The notes beneath the pieces were generated by a model. That model did not search any database, was not told the DNA's origin, and was given only the letters and a program-made list of their open reading frames with translations. From the NCBI GenBank assembly GCA_030447305.1, contig JAUJPC010000002.1, forward strand, positions 550,042-614,041: 64,000 nucleotides of DNA. Direction: 5' to 3'. The position numbers were made by a program, and so were the translations under genes. Positions 35,824 through 45,643 of the stretch are shown here, in pieces. The stretch is from Actinomycetota bacterium. GTDB taxonomy: Bacteria > Actinomycetota > CADDZG01 > JAHWKV01. How positions within the stretch are numbered: position 1 is the stretch's first letter; each line of letters starts with the position of its first letter.

Positions 35824-36738
35824 ATGCCTATCACCCCCACCAAGTTCATCTGGATGGACGGCGATCTTGTGGAGTGGGAAAAGGCAACCGTACACGTGCT
35901 CAACCACTCGCTTCACTACGGATCCGGCCTTTTCGAGGGCATCCGCGCCTACCACACCAAGAAGGGCCCTGCGGTCTTCCGGCTGACACCTCACATCGAG
36001 CGACTCCACCGGTCGGCAAGGATCTACCTGATCGACATGCCCTTCGGCGTGGCGCAGCTGGTCGAGGCGACGAAGCAGATCGTGCGCGCCAACAAGCTGG
36101 ACGCTTGCTACATCCGTCCCATCGTCTACCACGGCTACGGCGAGATGGGCCTGAACCCGCTCCCGTGTCCGGTCAAGGTTTCCATCATCGCCTGGACCTG
36201 GGGCGCCTACCTGGGCGAGGAGTCTCTCACTCAGGGTGTGCGCACCAAGATCTCATCCTGGCGGCGCAACGACCACAACGCCATCCCTCCGGCAGCCAAG
36301 GCCACCGGCCAGTACCTGAACTCCGGACTCGCCAAGGTGGAGGCAGTCAAGAGCGGCTACGACGAGGCCATCATGCTCAACGAACGCGGCTTCGTCGCCG
36401 ACGCCACCGGCGAGAACGTTTTCATGGTGCGCGACGGCGTTTTGATGACACCTCCGCTGGCCTCGGGCCCGTTGCAGGGCATCACCAGGGACGCCATCAT
36501 GATCATCGCCGGGGACCTGGGGATCCAGGTGGAAGAGACCGACCTTTCCCGGACCGACCTCTACACCGCCGACGAGGCATTCATGACCGGCACCGCGGCC
36601 GAGGTGGTTCCCATCCGCTCGGTCGACGACCGCGACCTGGGAGAGGCGGGCCCCATCACCAAGAAGATCCAGGAGGTCTTCTTTGCAGCGGTAAGGGGCG
36701 AGCTGGAGAATTACTCAGACTGGAACGAGTACGTTTGA
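35824..36738 (+). CDS. ilvE: Branched-chain amino acid aminotransferase
   Basis: A 304-residue class IV PLP enzyme. N-terminus KFIWMDGDLVEW, HSLHYGSGLFEGIRAY, the PLP lysine in PPAAKATGQYLNSGLAK, and DATGENVFMV. Last step of leucine, isoleucine and valine synthesis. ATG at 35824 follows GGAAGGGAG. 86 bp from serA; the next gene overlaps its stop. Confidence 0.93.
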   Translation: MPITPTKFIWMDGDLVEWEKATVHVLNHSLHYGSGLFEGIRAYHTKKGPAVFRLTPHIERLHRSARIYLIDMPFGVAQLVEATKQIVRANKLDACYIRPIVYHGYGEMGLNPLPCPVKVSIIAWTWGAYLGEESLTQGVRTKISSWRRNDHNAIPPAAKATGQYLNSGLAKVEAVKSGYDEAIMLNERGFVADATGENVFMVRDGVLMTPPLASGPLQGITRDAIMIIAGDLGIQVEETDLSRTDLYTADEAFMTGTAAEVVPIRSVDDRDLGEAGPITKKIQEVFFAAVRGELENYSDWNEYV

Positions 36739-37505
36739 GGTTGGCCCGGTTTAAACACGGCAACCGCATCGCTTACGGAATTCTGCAGGACGGCGTAGTA
36801 GAGGAGATCTCCAGCACCCCTTTCCTTCCCTTCGACGTCACCGGGGTGACCTACGACCTGCAGGATGTCCGTCTGCTCTCTCCGTGCGTTCCCTCGAAGG
36901 TAATCGGCATCGCCATGAACTACCGCGACCACGTGGAGGAAATGGGTAAGCCCATCCCTGACTATCCGACGTTCTTCTACAAGCCCTCCACCTCGGTGGT
37001 GGGCCCGGGGGACCGGGTAGTCAGGCCGCCCGGAAGCAAGCAGCTGGATTACGAGGGCGAGCTTGCGGTAGTTGTCGCCAGTGTGGCACGTTCGGTTTCG
37101 CTCGGCAGGTACGACGAGGTGGTCCTCGGTTACACCTGCGGGATCGACGCAACCGCCCGGGACCTGCAGCGCATCGACTCGCAGTGGGGGAGGGCGAAGG
37201 GCTTCGACTCCTCGGCGCCGCTGGGGCCGTGGATCGAGACGGAAGCCGACCCCTCTAACCTCGTTCTCACCACCAAGCTCAACGGCGAGGTCCGGCAGAG
37301 CAGCACCACCTCGATGATGATCTTCAACGTCTCGGCCCTCATCACCTTCGTCTCGGCGTACGTCACCCTCCTTCCGGGCGACGTCATTCTCACCGGCACG
37401 CCGGCGGGCATCGGCCCGATGGAACCCGGCGACCAGCTCAGTGTTGAGATCGAGGGCATCGGCTCGTTGGAGGTTTCGGTGGCCGACAGCCCGGGTCCCC
37501 GATGA
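36735..37505 (+). CDS. Fumarylacetoacetate hydrolase family protein
   Basis: About 256 residues from TTG 36735 (overlapping the ilvE stop as TTGA; TTG 36741 is an alternative). FAH fold with GIAMNYRDHVEEMG, the metal site in DYEGELAVVV, YTCGIDATARDLQ and the C-terminal GDVILTGTPAGIGPM. Family members cleave or isomerise acylpyruvates. In mycobacteria a homologue (Rv2993c) sits next to gltS and near serA, so the neighbourhood is old. The exact substrate is unknown. Confidence 0.85.
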   Translation: MRLARFKHGNRIAYGILQDGVVEEISSTPFLPFDVTGVTYDLQDVRLLSPCVPSKVIGIAMNYRDHVEEMGKPIPDYPTFFYKPSTSVVGPGDRVVRPPGSKQLDYEGELAVVVASVARSVSLGRYDEVVLGYTCGIDATARDLQRIDSQWGRAKGFDSSAPLGPWIETEADPSNLVLTTKLNGEVRQSSTTSMMIFNVSALITFVSAYVTLLPGDVILTGTPAGIGPMEPGDQLSVEIEGIGSLEVSVADSPGPR

Positions 37506-39001
37506 ACAGTTCCACCGGGAACCGACGAGGGGTCCGGGTGCGAGCTGCGCCCGCTCCCAGCGGCTCGTTGCACGTCGGCAACGTCCGCACCTTCCTCTAC
37601 AACTGGCTCCATGCCCGCCACACCGGCGGCATCTTCGTTCTCCGCATAGAGGACACAGATACCTCCCGGTTCACCGAGGAGGCCTACGAGGCCGTTCTGG
37701 AGGATCTCAGGTGGCTCGGCCTGGACTGGGATGAGGGTCCTGAGGTCGAGGGGCCACATGCGCCGTACCGGCAGTCGCAGAGGACGCAGCTGCACGTCCG
37801 TGCGGCCGAGCGCCTGCTGGCGTCGGGAGCTGCCTACCGGTGCTACTGCACGAAGGAGGAGCTGAACCAGCGCAGGGCCGAGGCCATGGCCGAACGCCGC
37901 CGTCCCGGCTACGACGGCCGCTGCTACCGGCTGACGCCGGACCAAATCGCCGGGTACGAAGCCGAAGGGCGGGCGTATACCGTCAGGGTTCACATTCCGG
38001 ACGAGGGCGAGGTCGTATTCGAGGACCTGGTGATCGGGCGGATTGCGACCCAACTCGACCAGATCGACGACTTTGCAATTCTTCGCTCCGACGGCGCCCC
38101 CCTGTACCACCTGGCGGTGGTGGTGGACGACGGCCTGATGGAGATCAGTGAAGTCATCCGCGGCGACGATCTTCTGTCCAATACTCCGAAGCAGATCCTG
38201 CTGCACGCTACATTGGGGAACCCGGTTCCCTCCTTCGGCCATCTGCCCCAGGTGCTGGGTCCGGACCGCAAGCCGTTGAGCAAGCGGCACGGGTCTACGT
38301 CCATCGCGGACTTTCGGGAGACCGGCTACCTCCAGGAGGCTCTGGTGAACTTCCTCGCACTGTTGGGATGGGGAACTGCCGACGACACGATCCTGTCTCG
38401 CGAGGAGCTCGTCCTGCGCTTCGATATCTCGGATGTCCACCCGTCACCCGCAATGTTCGATACGAAGAAGCTGGACTGGATGAACGGCGAGTACATCCGG
38501 CTTCTGGCGGACGAAGATCTGACCCGCCGGGTCATCCCGTTCTACATTCGAGCCGGCCTGGTCGGGGCCCAACCAACGGATGATGAGATGAACAAGATCG
38601 CGGCTGCCACCCCGCTGATCAAGACGCGGATTCGCCGGCTGGATGAGGCGCCGGCTTTGGTAAGGGGGCTTTTCACGCGGGTCCACCTCGATCGCGACAC
38701 CGCAAGGAACGCACTCTTGGCAGAGCATGTGCCGGACCTGTTCGAGAGGACGATGGTTCAGCTGGCTCACGTCGACCCCTGGACCAAGGAAACTGTCGAG
38801 GCCGCACTTCGCGGCGTAGCGGAGGAGATGGCCCTGAAGCCCCGTAACGCCTTCGCTCCCTTCTACGTGGCCGTCAGCGGTTCCACCGTGTCGGCTCCGG
38901 TCTTCGACCTCATGACGCTGATCGGGCGAGAGGAGTGCCTGTTGCGTCTGCGCCGAGCGCTGGACCTCAGCCGGGACCTAGCCGGAACCGCGACCTCTTG
39001 A
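37502..39001 (+). CDS. gltX: Glutamyl-tRNA synthetase
   Basis: A 499-residue class I synthetase. HIGH-type motif APSGSLHVGNVRT, KMSKS-type motif KPLSKRHGS, and the RIEDTDTSRF stretch. It makes Glu-tRNA for translation and for HemA. Together with GatCAB it may also charge tRNA-Gln. ATG overlaps the FAH stop (ATGA). Confidence 0.95.
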   Translation: MNSSTGNRRGVRVRAAPAPSGSLHVGNVRTFLYNWLHARHTGGIFVLRIEDTDTSRFTEEAYEAVLEDLRWLGLDWDEGPEVEGPHAPYRQSQRTQLHVRAAERLLASGAAYRCYCTKEELNQRRAEAMAERRRPGYDGRCYRLTPDQIAGYEAEGRAYTVRVHIPDEGEVVFEDLVIGRIATQLDQIDDFAILRSDGAPLYHLAVVVDDGLMEISEVIRGDDLLSNTPKQILLHATLGNPVPSFGHLPQVLGPDRKPLSKRHGSTSIADFRETGYLQEALVNFLALLGWGTADDTILSREELVLRFDISDVHPSPAMFDTKKLDWMNGEYIRLLADEDLTRRVIPFYIRAGLVGAQPTDDEMNKIAAATPLIKTRIRRLDEAPALVRGLFTRVHLDRDTARNALLAEHVPDLFERTMVQLAHVDPWTKETVEAALRGVAEEMALKPRNAFAPFYVAVSGSTVSAPVFDLMTLIGREECLLRLRRALDLSRDLAGTATS

Positions 39002-39074
39002 TGGCAGGTCTCGGGTTGCGGTTCGGCAGACCTTGGCCATCGGGTTCCCAAGGACCCGCCCGAAGCTGCATCAG

Positions 39075-39260
39075 CTAACTGCTGGTAACGTTGACCTTCT
39101 TGGCGATGTAGGTCATGAGCGTCTGGGTGGGCGTCTTCACCCTGTGCACCGTGCGCAGATGCTCGGCTACTTGACCCATCAGCTCGTCCAATGTAGCGGC
39201 AACAAAGTGCTTTTTGCAGGTATCTGCTCCGATATCGGAACATCTGAACTCTACCGGCAT
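39075..39260 (-). CDS. DUF1059 small protein
   Basis: A 61-residue protein: FRCSDIGADTCKKHFVAATL then AEHLRTVHRVKTPTQTLM. The Cys-x(n)-Cys start and AEH-H pattern match the DUF1059 family, small proteins of unknown role that may bind metal. ATG 39260. Convergent with gltX. Confidence 0.7.
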   Translation of the reverse strand: MPVEFRCSDIGADTCKKHFVAATLDELMGQVAEHLRTVHRVKTPTQTLMTYIAKKVNVTSS

Positions 39261-39380
39261 GTTGGAAACCCTCCGGGGTTGTTTCCCCAGGCCTTCCCCC
39301 GACCGGGGCAGCCGGCTCCTGGACTTCCACGACCAAGAACCACCCCGTTCGAAACTCTTGAGGTGAGCTTCGAAGCCTAC

Positions 39381-39644
39381 TCAGCTGCCGATGGCCCGCC
39401 GCCCCCCGGTCCGGCTGGACAGCTGGTCGGTTGCGTTTTGAACCGGAACCAGGTCGTTGTTGACCGAGGCAACGGTTTCGGGAACCGTCTCGATCTGGCT
39501 GGCGATGGCTCGTACCCCGGCGATGATCGTGCCCAGCGTGAAGCTGACGTGCACCAGGATGGTGATGACCCTCAGCAAATACATGATCAAAATTCCTACG
39601 AAAACGAGTATCAGCAGAAGGGCGATGATTCCTGCCAGCGACAT
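39381..39644 (-). CDS. Small single-pass membrane protein (A1)
   Basis: 87 residues. Hydrophobic segment about residues 5-35, then a predicted coiled-coil (IASQIETVPETVASVNNDL) and a short polar tail. GGGAGGAAGT precedes the ATG, so it is well expressed in principle. It follows A2 by 54 bp on the same strand. A near-identical copy lies at 51880-52141. I do not recognise the family. Confidence 0.65.
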   Translation of the reverse strand: MSLAGIIALLLILVFVGILIMYLLRVITILVHVSFTLGTIIAGVRAIASQIETVPETVASVNNDLVPVQNATDQLSSRTGGRRAIGS

Positions 39645-39698
39645 ACTTCCTCCCTTAGTTGCCTGCTTTGAAGTCCAACCGAAGCTCTACCTACCTGT

Positions 39699-39959
39699 TT
39701 ACTTGCCGACCGTCTTGAGGACCCGGTCCAATCCGCCGCCGTACCGAAGTGCGCCCGTGGCGACCTGGCTGACGACATCCTTGGTCTCTGCAAGCATATC
39801 GGCGACGCCGTCCAGGTGACCCGTCAGGATGACGCCGTCGACAAGGATCTGGTCGATATGGCCTTTGATCTCGGTGATCGGCGTGAGGATCCGGTTAAGA
39901 AGGAAGATCTCCACCGGAATGGCGATGAGGACCTGAAGTGCAATTATCCAAAGAACCAT
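39699..39959 (-). CDS. Small single-pass membrane protein (A2)
   Basis: 86 residues from ATG 39959 (AGGAAG seven bases upstream). Hydrophobic N-terminal segment (VLWIIALQVLIAIPVEIFLL), then a helix-rich tail (ITEIKGHIDQILVDG, LDGVADMLAETKDVVSQ). Paired with A1. A near-identical but frameshifted copy lies at 52195-52457. Function unknown; the short coiled tail resembles that of the larger proteins at 41.3-43.1 kb in style. Confidence 0.65.
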   Translation of the reverse strand: MVLWIIALQVLIAIPVEIFLLNRILTPITEIKGHIDQILVDGVILTGHLDGVADMLAETKDVVSQVATGALRYGGGLDRVLKTVGK

Positions 39960-40253
39960 CTGTATCTTCCTTTCTTGCCTCAAAGACTTGAGAAGTCTCA
40001 GACACGCCGGGTCCTGCCTTTTGACCGGGAGTTAACGTTCGTGACAGGTGACGAAGCATAAGCCAATCAGCTCTCCTGCGTCCAGACAAAGTTACTCAAA
40101 GTGAGTGTTTAAGGGATCAAGCTGTTTCCGGCCCGGGTTCCTTCACGCTCAGCAGTGGGGGCGAAGGTGTACGGTTGCCACAGATAGTGACCTTAAGGCG
40201 ACCCGTCCCGATCTCGCGATGTTGTTGTTGCAGACCACTTACAATGAGTTCAT

Positions 40254-40949
40254 ATGGCTGTTCCCAATAAGTCTCTTCTTATCCGCGCCGGCTTGGTGGC
40301 CCTGACGCTCCTGCTGGGACTTGGGGCGTATGCGCTCGGAACCAATCTGGTGAAGGACCGCGTGGCGGTGGGTGAGCCGGGGACGTCACCCGACGAAACC
40401 GTTACGTTCACCGACGACAGGGCCGGCATCAAGCTTTCGTACCCGGAGACCTGGAAGCAGATCACAAACAACTCCCGGATCGCCCTCACCGACGATGAGG
40501 ACTCTCACATTAGGCTCATCGCCGGACCGTCTGAGGATGATGCCGCGCTCAAGGTCCGTGTGGTTCCTCTGCCGGCGGAGATCGTGTACGACCCGGACAT
40601 GTCCGCCAATGACCTGGCGGTTATCCAGGGGACGCTGGACAAGCTGATCTTTGGACCGAACGTGGAGATTCTGTCCCGCAAGCCGGTCAACCATAAGGGT
40701 CTGCTCGGGTTCCATTATCTGTACGCCTTCAAACAGGAGTCCACCGGCCGGGAGGGGGTCCACTCGCACTACTTCATCTTCGATGGGGCAAAGATGAACG
40801 TGCTGGTCTTCGAGGCTCTCCCAAGATCCGAGTTCGAGGGTCTTGCTCCTACCTTCGACAAGATACTGGATGGCTTCACCAGCGAGCGCCGCGCTGCTCC
40901 AGATCGAGCGCCAAACCACCCGGCTGCTCCGGAGGTGCCGGCCCCTTAA
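40254..40949 (+). CDS. Membrane-anchored PsbP/Mog1-like protein
   Basis: 231 residues. One N-terminal hydrophobic anchor (about 9-28) then an extracellular domain with IKLSYPETWKQI near residue 62, and VHSHYFIFDGAKMNVLVFEALP near residue 166, a pattern of PsbP/Mog1/LpqN-like secreted domains. A paralogue with the same order of motifs is at 45644-46309. Pro/Ala-rich tail. Convergent with the coiled-coil operon. Function unknown. Confidence 0.65.
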   Translation: MAVPNKSLLIRAGLVALTLLLGLGAYALGTNLVKDRVAVGEPGTSPDETVTFTDDRAGIKLSYPETWKQITNNSRIALTDDEDSHIRLIAGPSEDDAALKVRVVPLPAEIVYDPDMSANDLAVIQGTLDKLIFGPNVEILSRKPVNHKGLLGFHYLYAFKQESTGREGVHSHYFIFDGAKMNVLVFEALPRSEFEGLAPTFDKILDGFTSERRAAPDRAPNHPAAPEVPAP

Positions 40950-41238
40950 TCTTCAGCGAGGCGAGGCTGCAGGTTCGAGAGTTGACTTCCTTTTTCTTAG
41001 GTGGGCTCCTTGGATTCCGTATCGGTGACGGACGGTGTAGTGGTGGTCTTGCCTCCCGATAAGGTCACCTGGCGCACTTCCCTTTGGAGCTGGCGGGGGA
41101 CTTGGAAGTGGAGTGGCTGGCTAGGCTAAATTGAATTAAAGGTCGAGGCCTCCGGCGACCAGGAGCACGTTGGCCTCTGCAACAGGCAGGGGAGGGGAGG
41201 GGCCGAAGCGAACGACGGCCCATGCCGGGCGTACAACG

Positions 41239-41267
41239 AAAGAGAGCGCCCTCGGGGCGCTCTCTTT
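41239..41267. terminator. Bidirectional hairpin terminator
   Basis: A 12-bp perfect stem AAAGAGAGCGCC / GGCGCTCTCTTT with a five-base loop. It lies between convergent genes (ends at 40949 and 41307) and has T or A runs on both sides, so it could stop both transcripts. The equivalent segment is absent from the second operon copy near 49766. Confidence 0.75.
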
Positions 41268-41306
41268 CATGTCGTGCGATCAGACAGAACCGGTACTGAC
41301 TGATAC

Positions 41307-41855
41307 CTACCGGGTGCACTCAGAGAAGACCAGCCCGCAGGTGTGGAATCTGATGCCGTTCTGCGCATTGGTCTGGGCTTGAATCTCCTGAGAGTCTCCC
41401 TTGATGCTGTTGACGCTGTTCTTGATCGCCGTCGCCTGGCCGGTGATAGTCACAAGCGTGCTTTCGATGGAGCGAGCGGTGCCGAGGATGTCTCTAACGT
41501 GACCGTTGATCGACACAACCGTGGCGTCGATCGCCTTGGCGTTCGGGTTGATGCTCTTGGCGGTCACATCGATCCTCTTGGCTGCGTCGTCGACGTTCGC
41601 CAGCATCGGGCTGAGGGGCTTGGCTGCGGTCAGGATGGCGGCTGCCGTCTTCTCGGTCCTTTGCAGCTCGGCCACCAGCCTGGTCTCTTCGCCCACCGCG
41701 CCGAGGCTGCCGGTGATCGAGTTGACTCGCCTGTCGATTGCCTGAGCAGAGATCAAAGTCCGGGTGAGCATGACCACTGCGGTCAACGCCCAGGCAATGA
41801 CGATGATCAGGGCAATACCGGCTTGCCCCAGTTCACGAAGCTTGAATGAGCTCAT
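41307..41855 (-). CDS. Membrane-anchored coiled-coil protein (B1)
   Basis: 182 residues from ATG 41855, overlapping the B2 stop (ATGA). Short cytoplasmic start, one hydrophobic segment (about 12-34), then about 130 residues of Ile/Val/Ala/Asn/Ser-rich heptads ([32 protein letters not shown]) predicted to be an extracellular coiled coil. The C-terminus has two cysteines nine residues apart ([12 protein letters not shown]). Near-identical DNA occurs at 49784-50334. I do not know the family; the coil resembles that of chemoreceptor-like stalks but no signalling domain is present. Confidence 0.7.
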   Translation of the reverse strand: MSSFKLRELGQAGIALIIVIAWALTAVVMLTRTLISAQAIDRRVNSITGSLGAVGEETRLVAELQRTEKTAAAILTAAKPLSPMLANVDDAAKRIDVTAKSINPNAKAIDATVVSINGHVRDILGTARSIESTLVTITGQATAIKNSVNSIKGDSQEIQAQTNAQNGIRFHTCGLVFSECTR

Positions 41856-42484
41856 TCTGAGCTCCCGCACCGCGTATTACCGGAAACGGGGTTCAAATTC
41901 CTGCAGATATTCGCGACGTGAGCCGAAACTCCGGTGGACCGGTTCAGGTCCACGTCGATCCTGCCGGTGTCCACCCGAATGGCCTTGAGCTGGCTGTCGA
42001 TGGTTGCCACCTGGTCGATGATGGGACGAAGGCCTGCGCCGTCGCGACCCGCGACGTCCAAGTCGACCAGCGTCGCGTCAATGGCGCGAAGGCCGCCCAA
42101 AGCGGTCGTCAGACCGCCGTTGATGGTCTTCAGGGTCGGGTCGATGTCCTTCAGGGTCCCGTCGATAGTGGTGAGGGAGTTGATGATCGAGGTTGCCTGG
42201 CCCGGGATGGGCTTGAGGGTCGTGTCAATAGCCGTAAGTGTGTCGTTGATGGTGGTGATGTGCTGGGGCAGCGGATCCACGTCGCCTCGGATGTCCGCCA
42301 CGTCAGGATCGGTGACCGCAAGGTTCTGGTTGATGTTCTCAAGTGCGTTGACGATGGCAAGCAGGTAGCCGATGACGACGAGAACCACGAGCGTCCCGAT
42401 CGTTACCCACACCTTCAGCCAGCGGGCGGCCGTTGCGAACGGCGCGGCCACTCCCGCGTTATAGGCCACTCCTTGCTGAGCCAT
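41852..42484 (-). CDS. Membrane-anchored coiled-coil protein (B2)
   Basis: 210 residues. About 20 polar residues, one hydrophobic segment (about 27-50), then heptad-rich coil ([36 protein letters not shown]) and two C-terminal cysteines (NICRNLNP to TRCGSSE). AAGGAGGG precedes the ATG. Middle gene of B3-B2-B1. A paralogue with the motif KPIPGQA and TTALGGL at the same places is at 50334-50962. Confidence 0.7.
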   Translation of the reverse strand: MAQQGVAYNAGVAAPFATAARWLKVWVTIGTLVVLVVIGYLLAIVNALENINQNLAVTDPDVADIRGDVDPLPQHITTINDTLTAIDTTLKPIPGQATSIINSLTTIDGTLKDIDPTLKTINGGLTTALGGLRAIDATLVDLDVAGRDGAGLRPIIDQVATIDSQLKAIRVDTGRIDVDLNRSTGVSAHVANICRNLNPVSGNTRCGSSE

Positions 42485-42532
42485 TCAAACCCTCCTTAGA
42501 TCCTTAGTGCCGCAGTTAGAAATGGTTCCCCG

Positions 42533-43111
42533 CTAGGTGCAATGCTCGTCCGGGCCACCGCTGGCAACGGCGCCGAGGGCGTTGATTCCGCAGGTGCTGA
42601 TGTGAGCGCTGTCAAGAGACTTCTCGATTGGTTCGGTATCCGACGAGATCTCGCGGGCGGTGGCAATAACGGAGTCGAGCTGGTTGTTAATGGTGACGAT
42701 GTCACCGCCGATCTGGCGGGAGATACGCAGGATGTCGTTCACCTCTGCGCCGATGGCACGAGAGTTGCCGTTGATGCCATTGATGGTGCCGCCAATCGAA
42801 ACGGCGGTGCCCTCAATCGACCTTGCAACATCGATGATCTGGTTCAGCGAGGGAACGAGGGGCTTGGCGGTGTTCAGGATGGAGTCCAGGATGGCTTCGG
42901 TCTGGACCAGACGAGCGATGGAGTTGGTCGAGGTGTTGATGCTCACTGCGTTGTCCTCAATGCTCTCAGCCTGGGCATTGATCGCCCGTGCTACCTTCAC
43001 GGTGCGGTAGAGCATGTAGCTAGCTCCGACAAAGATGGCAATGGACACCACAATCGCGATGACACCTTGTCCGGTCTCGCTCTTGTAGCCCTTGAGCAAC
43101 CGCTCCGACAT
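42533..43111 (-). CDS. Membrane-anchored coiled-coil protein (B3)
   Basis: 192 residues from ATG 43111 (GGAGGGGG just upstream). Hydrophobic segment about residues 16-36, then coil (AQAESIEDNAVSINTSTNSI, DILRISRQIGGDIVTINN) and two C-terminal cysteines (STCGINAL to DEHCT). First gene of the operon. The second-copy partner at 51001-51564 shares ITDQL-like coil and the EHC ending. Function unknown. Confidence 0.7.
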   Translation of the reverse strand: MSERLLKGYKSETGQGVIAIVVSIAIFVGASYMLYRTVKVARAINAQAESIEDNAVSINTSTNSIARLVQTEAILDSILNTAKPLVPSLNQIIDVARSIEGTAVSIGGTINGINGNSRAIGAEVNDILRISRQIGGDIVTINNQLDSVIATAREISSDTEPIEKSLDSAHISTCGINALGAVASGGPDEHCT

Positions 43112-43228
43112 GTCCCCCTCCACTTCCTGGCCTGATAAGAACCTAAAATTCTTCGCGGACCTGACGACGACCTCGGAGTTCGACCGAAACCAGCCCCAAG
43201 CCCAGTTGTTGCAGAGTGCATAATACAC

Positions 43229-43638
43229 GAATCGAGTCGGCGAAATCCCCTCGACTCGAGCCTAACTTCAAGCTCTCACCGGGTATCTGAACTCGGTCCC
43301 AACCTCGGAACGCCGTACCGGCGTATCCTCATCGGAATTTGGCGTTGATTGTAGCCGGAATGGCTCCGGCAATCCAGTTGAGATTGGGCTCGAAACTGAT
43401 CTCCAGGCGCCCCTTTGAACCCCATAATCCTCCCGCTCCGTGGCTGTTAGGGGTCGGCGCCGTGCCCCCCAAACTGCGACGTTAGGGATACCGATTACAA
43501 GGGAGCCCGGGGATCGCCGGTCGGCTTGTTTCATGGACTGTTAGGCGGTGAGTGATTGATCTTGGTACGGTCTCGCCTAGAATAAGGCGTCACACCCAGA
43601 TCCCAAGTCACCGATCAGTCTGTTAGGAAACTCAAGCC
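43229..43638. other. 410-bp intergenic region before ftsH
   Basis: No gene or RNA recognised. It must carry the divergent promoters for the B operon (minus) and ftsH (plus). I could not pick one reliable -10/-35 pair. Confidence 0.4.
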
Positions 43639-44630
43639 ATGATCGAGACATTCATGAGTCCCGCATTCTGGGCACCTTCTCTGGTGATCATCGTAGGAGC
43701 GTACTTTGCCGTGCGTCTGTCCAACAAGAAGGCCATGGCCGGCTTCAAGGAGATCCACAATTTCAAGGCTGAGAAGGCCGAGACCACCCCCAACGAGCCG
43801 GGTGTGACCTTCGCCGACGTCGCCGGCCTGGACGAGGTCGTCGCCGAGCTGCGCGAGATCCAGGAATACCTGACGGATCCTGCGCGCTTTGACGCACTGG
43901 GTGCAACACTTCCCAGAGGCATCCTCCTGTATGGGCCATCCGGCAGCGGCAAGACGCTGCTCGCCAAAGCGCTGGCGGGGGAGGGCGGAGTCCCCTTCTA
44001 TTTCGTCTCGGCAGCCAGCTTCGTTGAGGTCTACGTCGGTGTGGGTGCCCAGCGGGTGCGGCAGTTGTTCGAAGAGGCCAAGAAGAATGCACCATCCATC
44101 GTCTTCATCGACGAGCTGGATGCCGTCGGCCGCCGCCGCAATTCCGAGGCGCCGGGGGAGAGGGAGTACGACCACACTCTCAACCAGCTGCTCATCGAGC
44201 TCGACGGGTTCGCCAGCGCCTCTGGAGTGGTGCTCATTGGAGCCACCAACCGGCCGGAGATGATCGACCCGGCGCTGCTGCGCCCCGGCCGATTCGACCG
44301 CCGTATTCACGTTGCAGGACCCGATGTGGTCGGCCGTGAGAGGATCCTGCGTCTTCACGCTGCCAAGCGTCCCCACTCACGGGCGATCAACTGGAGGTCG
44401 ATCGCCAGCCGCACCGGGGGTCTGACGGGGGCCGAGCTCGCCAACATCATCAACGAAGCCTCTTTTCTGGCAGCTCGCAAGCACCGGGCCGAGATTGGAG
44501 TTGAGGACATCGAGGAGGCATTGGACCGGGCAATCTCCGGACCGCGCAGCGGGCGTGTCATGGACGAGGACGAAAAACGTCTCATCGCCTATCACGAGGC
44601 CGGTCACGCATTGCTGTCTTTGCTCCTCCG

Positions 44631-44686
44631 GGGCGTCCGGCCGGTCTCTCGCATCTCAATCGTCGGCCGCATCGGTGACGGCGGCA
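44631..44686. repeat. 56-bp direct repeat, first copy (ftsH)
   Basis: Starts GGGCGTCCGG and ends GACGGCGGCA. The identical 56 bases recur at 44903-44958. It encodes the stretch after HEAGH (VRPVSRISIVGRIGDGG). Confidence 0.9.
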
Positions 44687-44902
44687 TCGGGCCGACCCTG
44701 GCCTGGATCTCGGGCGCGCCGCTGGCGTTCGTCCCGGTGCTGGCGGGAAAGAGCGCCGAGACGGAGACGTTCGACGAGGGCCGCCTGAGCGAGCGGGTGA
44801 TGCTCGCCGCTCGCGCTCGGGGCCTCGGCGCGGGTCTGGGATGGTTTCTGCCGGGGGCGCCACGGGACGCGGCGAGGGGGGTGCTCGGGGTGCCCGATGG
44901 GC
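44687..44902 (+). other. 216-bp foreign insert, nitroreductase-like fragment
   Basis: Lies between the two 56-bp repeats. Read in the ftsH frame it gives 72 open codons, with SAETETFDEGRLSERVMLAA and RGLGAGLGWF, which look like the C-terminal part of a nitroreductase-family protein and not like FtsH. The family call is from memory of such proteins and is tentative. Confidence 0.5.
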
Positions 44903-44958
44903 GGGCGTCCGGCCGGTCTCTCGCATCTCAATCGTCGGCCGCATCGGTGACGGCGGCA
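44903..44958. repeat. 56-bp direct repeat, second copy (ftsH)
   Basis: Identical to 44631-44686. After it the FtsH coding sequence continues (KSIWSSGEDHEVMTRRELMA). Confidence 0.9.
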
Positions 44959-45643
44959 AGTCCATCTGGTCATCCGGTGAGGACCACGAGGTGATGACCC
45001 GCAGGGAGCTGATGGCCAAGCTCATGGTGTTGCTTGCCGGAATGGCGGCGGAGATGCACACGTTCGGCGAGCCGAGCACTCGGGCAGAGGACGACCTGCG
45101 AGAGGCCGCCAATCTTGCCCGCCAAATGGTCGAGCGATGGGCAATGACCGGCAAGTACGAGTTCTCGGCCGACAACGGCCGGGATCCCTACTCGAGGATG
45201 GACGCCTCGTCCAACCAAGAGGTCCGAAAGCTCCTCAAGCGCGCCGAGCAAGCCGCGTTGACGATCATCCAGGACAACGAGCGGCGTCTGCGTGCCGTTG
45301 CGCAGGCCTTGATTGAGAGCGAGAGCCTGAACATCGACGAGGTTGCCCGGCTGGCCGGTCTTGCCGGCCTGGAGGGCGGAGACGACGACGGGTTCTCCGG
45401 ACCACCTTCATCTCGCCGGCCGCAGGCGCCGCCGTCTCCTCGGGAGACGGAGTACAGCGGTTACGGCGGCAGTGAGCGGCGGGACTGGCCCGCCTGATCA
45501 GGGCCCCGGGCATCCTCTTCGGCGTCGGCTCACGCCGTCTGAAGGAGCGGATTTCCCTCGCGATCGGGTTAGACTGCCCAAGCTGAGTAAGTGTGGCCCC
45601 CTCGAGGGCGCAACCGAGTCCAAAGACAAATAGAGGAGCCTCA

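Larger units (their letters stand above)
43639..45497 (+). pseudogene. ftsH: FtsH-like AAA+ metalloprotease, interrupted
   Basis: N-terminal membrane segment (about 8-26), no periplasmic domain, AAA+ with Walker A GPSGSGKT (99-106), Walker [35 protein letters not shown], and the M41 zinc site HEAGH (His319, Glu320, His323). At 44687 the frame enters a foreign segment and ends at 44994. Deleting 272 bp (one 56-bp repeat plus 216 bp) gives a clean 528-residue frame with GMAAEMHTFGEPSTRAEDDL (third zinc ligand) and a proline-rich tail. Either a disrupted gene or an assembly chimera. FtsH degrades membrane and regulatory proteins; this short form lacks the usual second membrane helix. Confidence 0.8.

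Noticed and set aside
35802..37505. A 567-codon open frame across ilvE and the FAH gene
   Set aside because: The first 310 codons are ilvE out of frame. The FAH protein starts at 36735.
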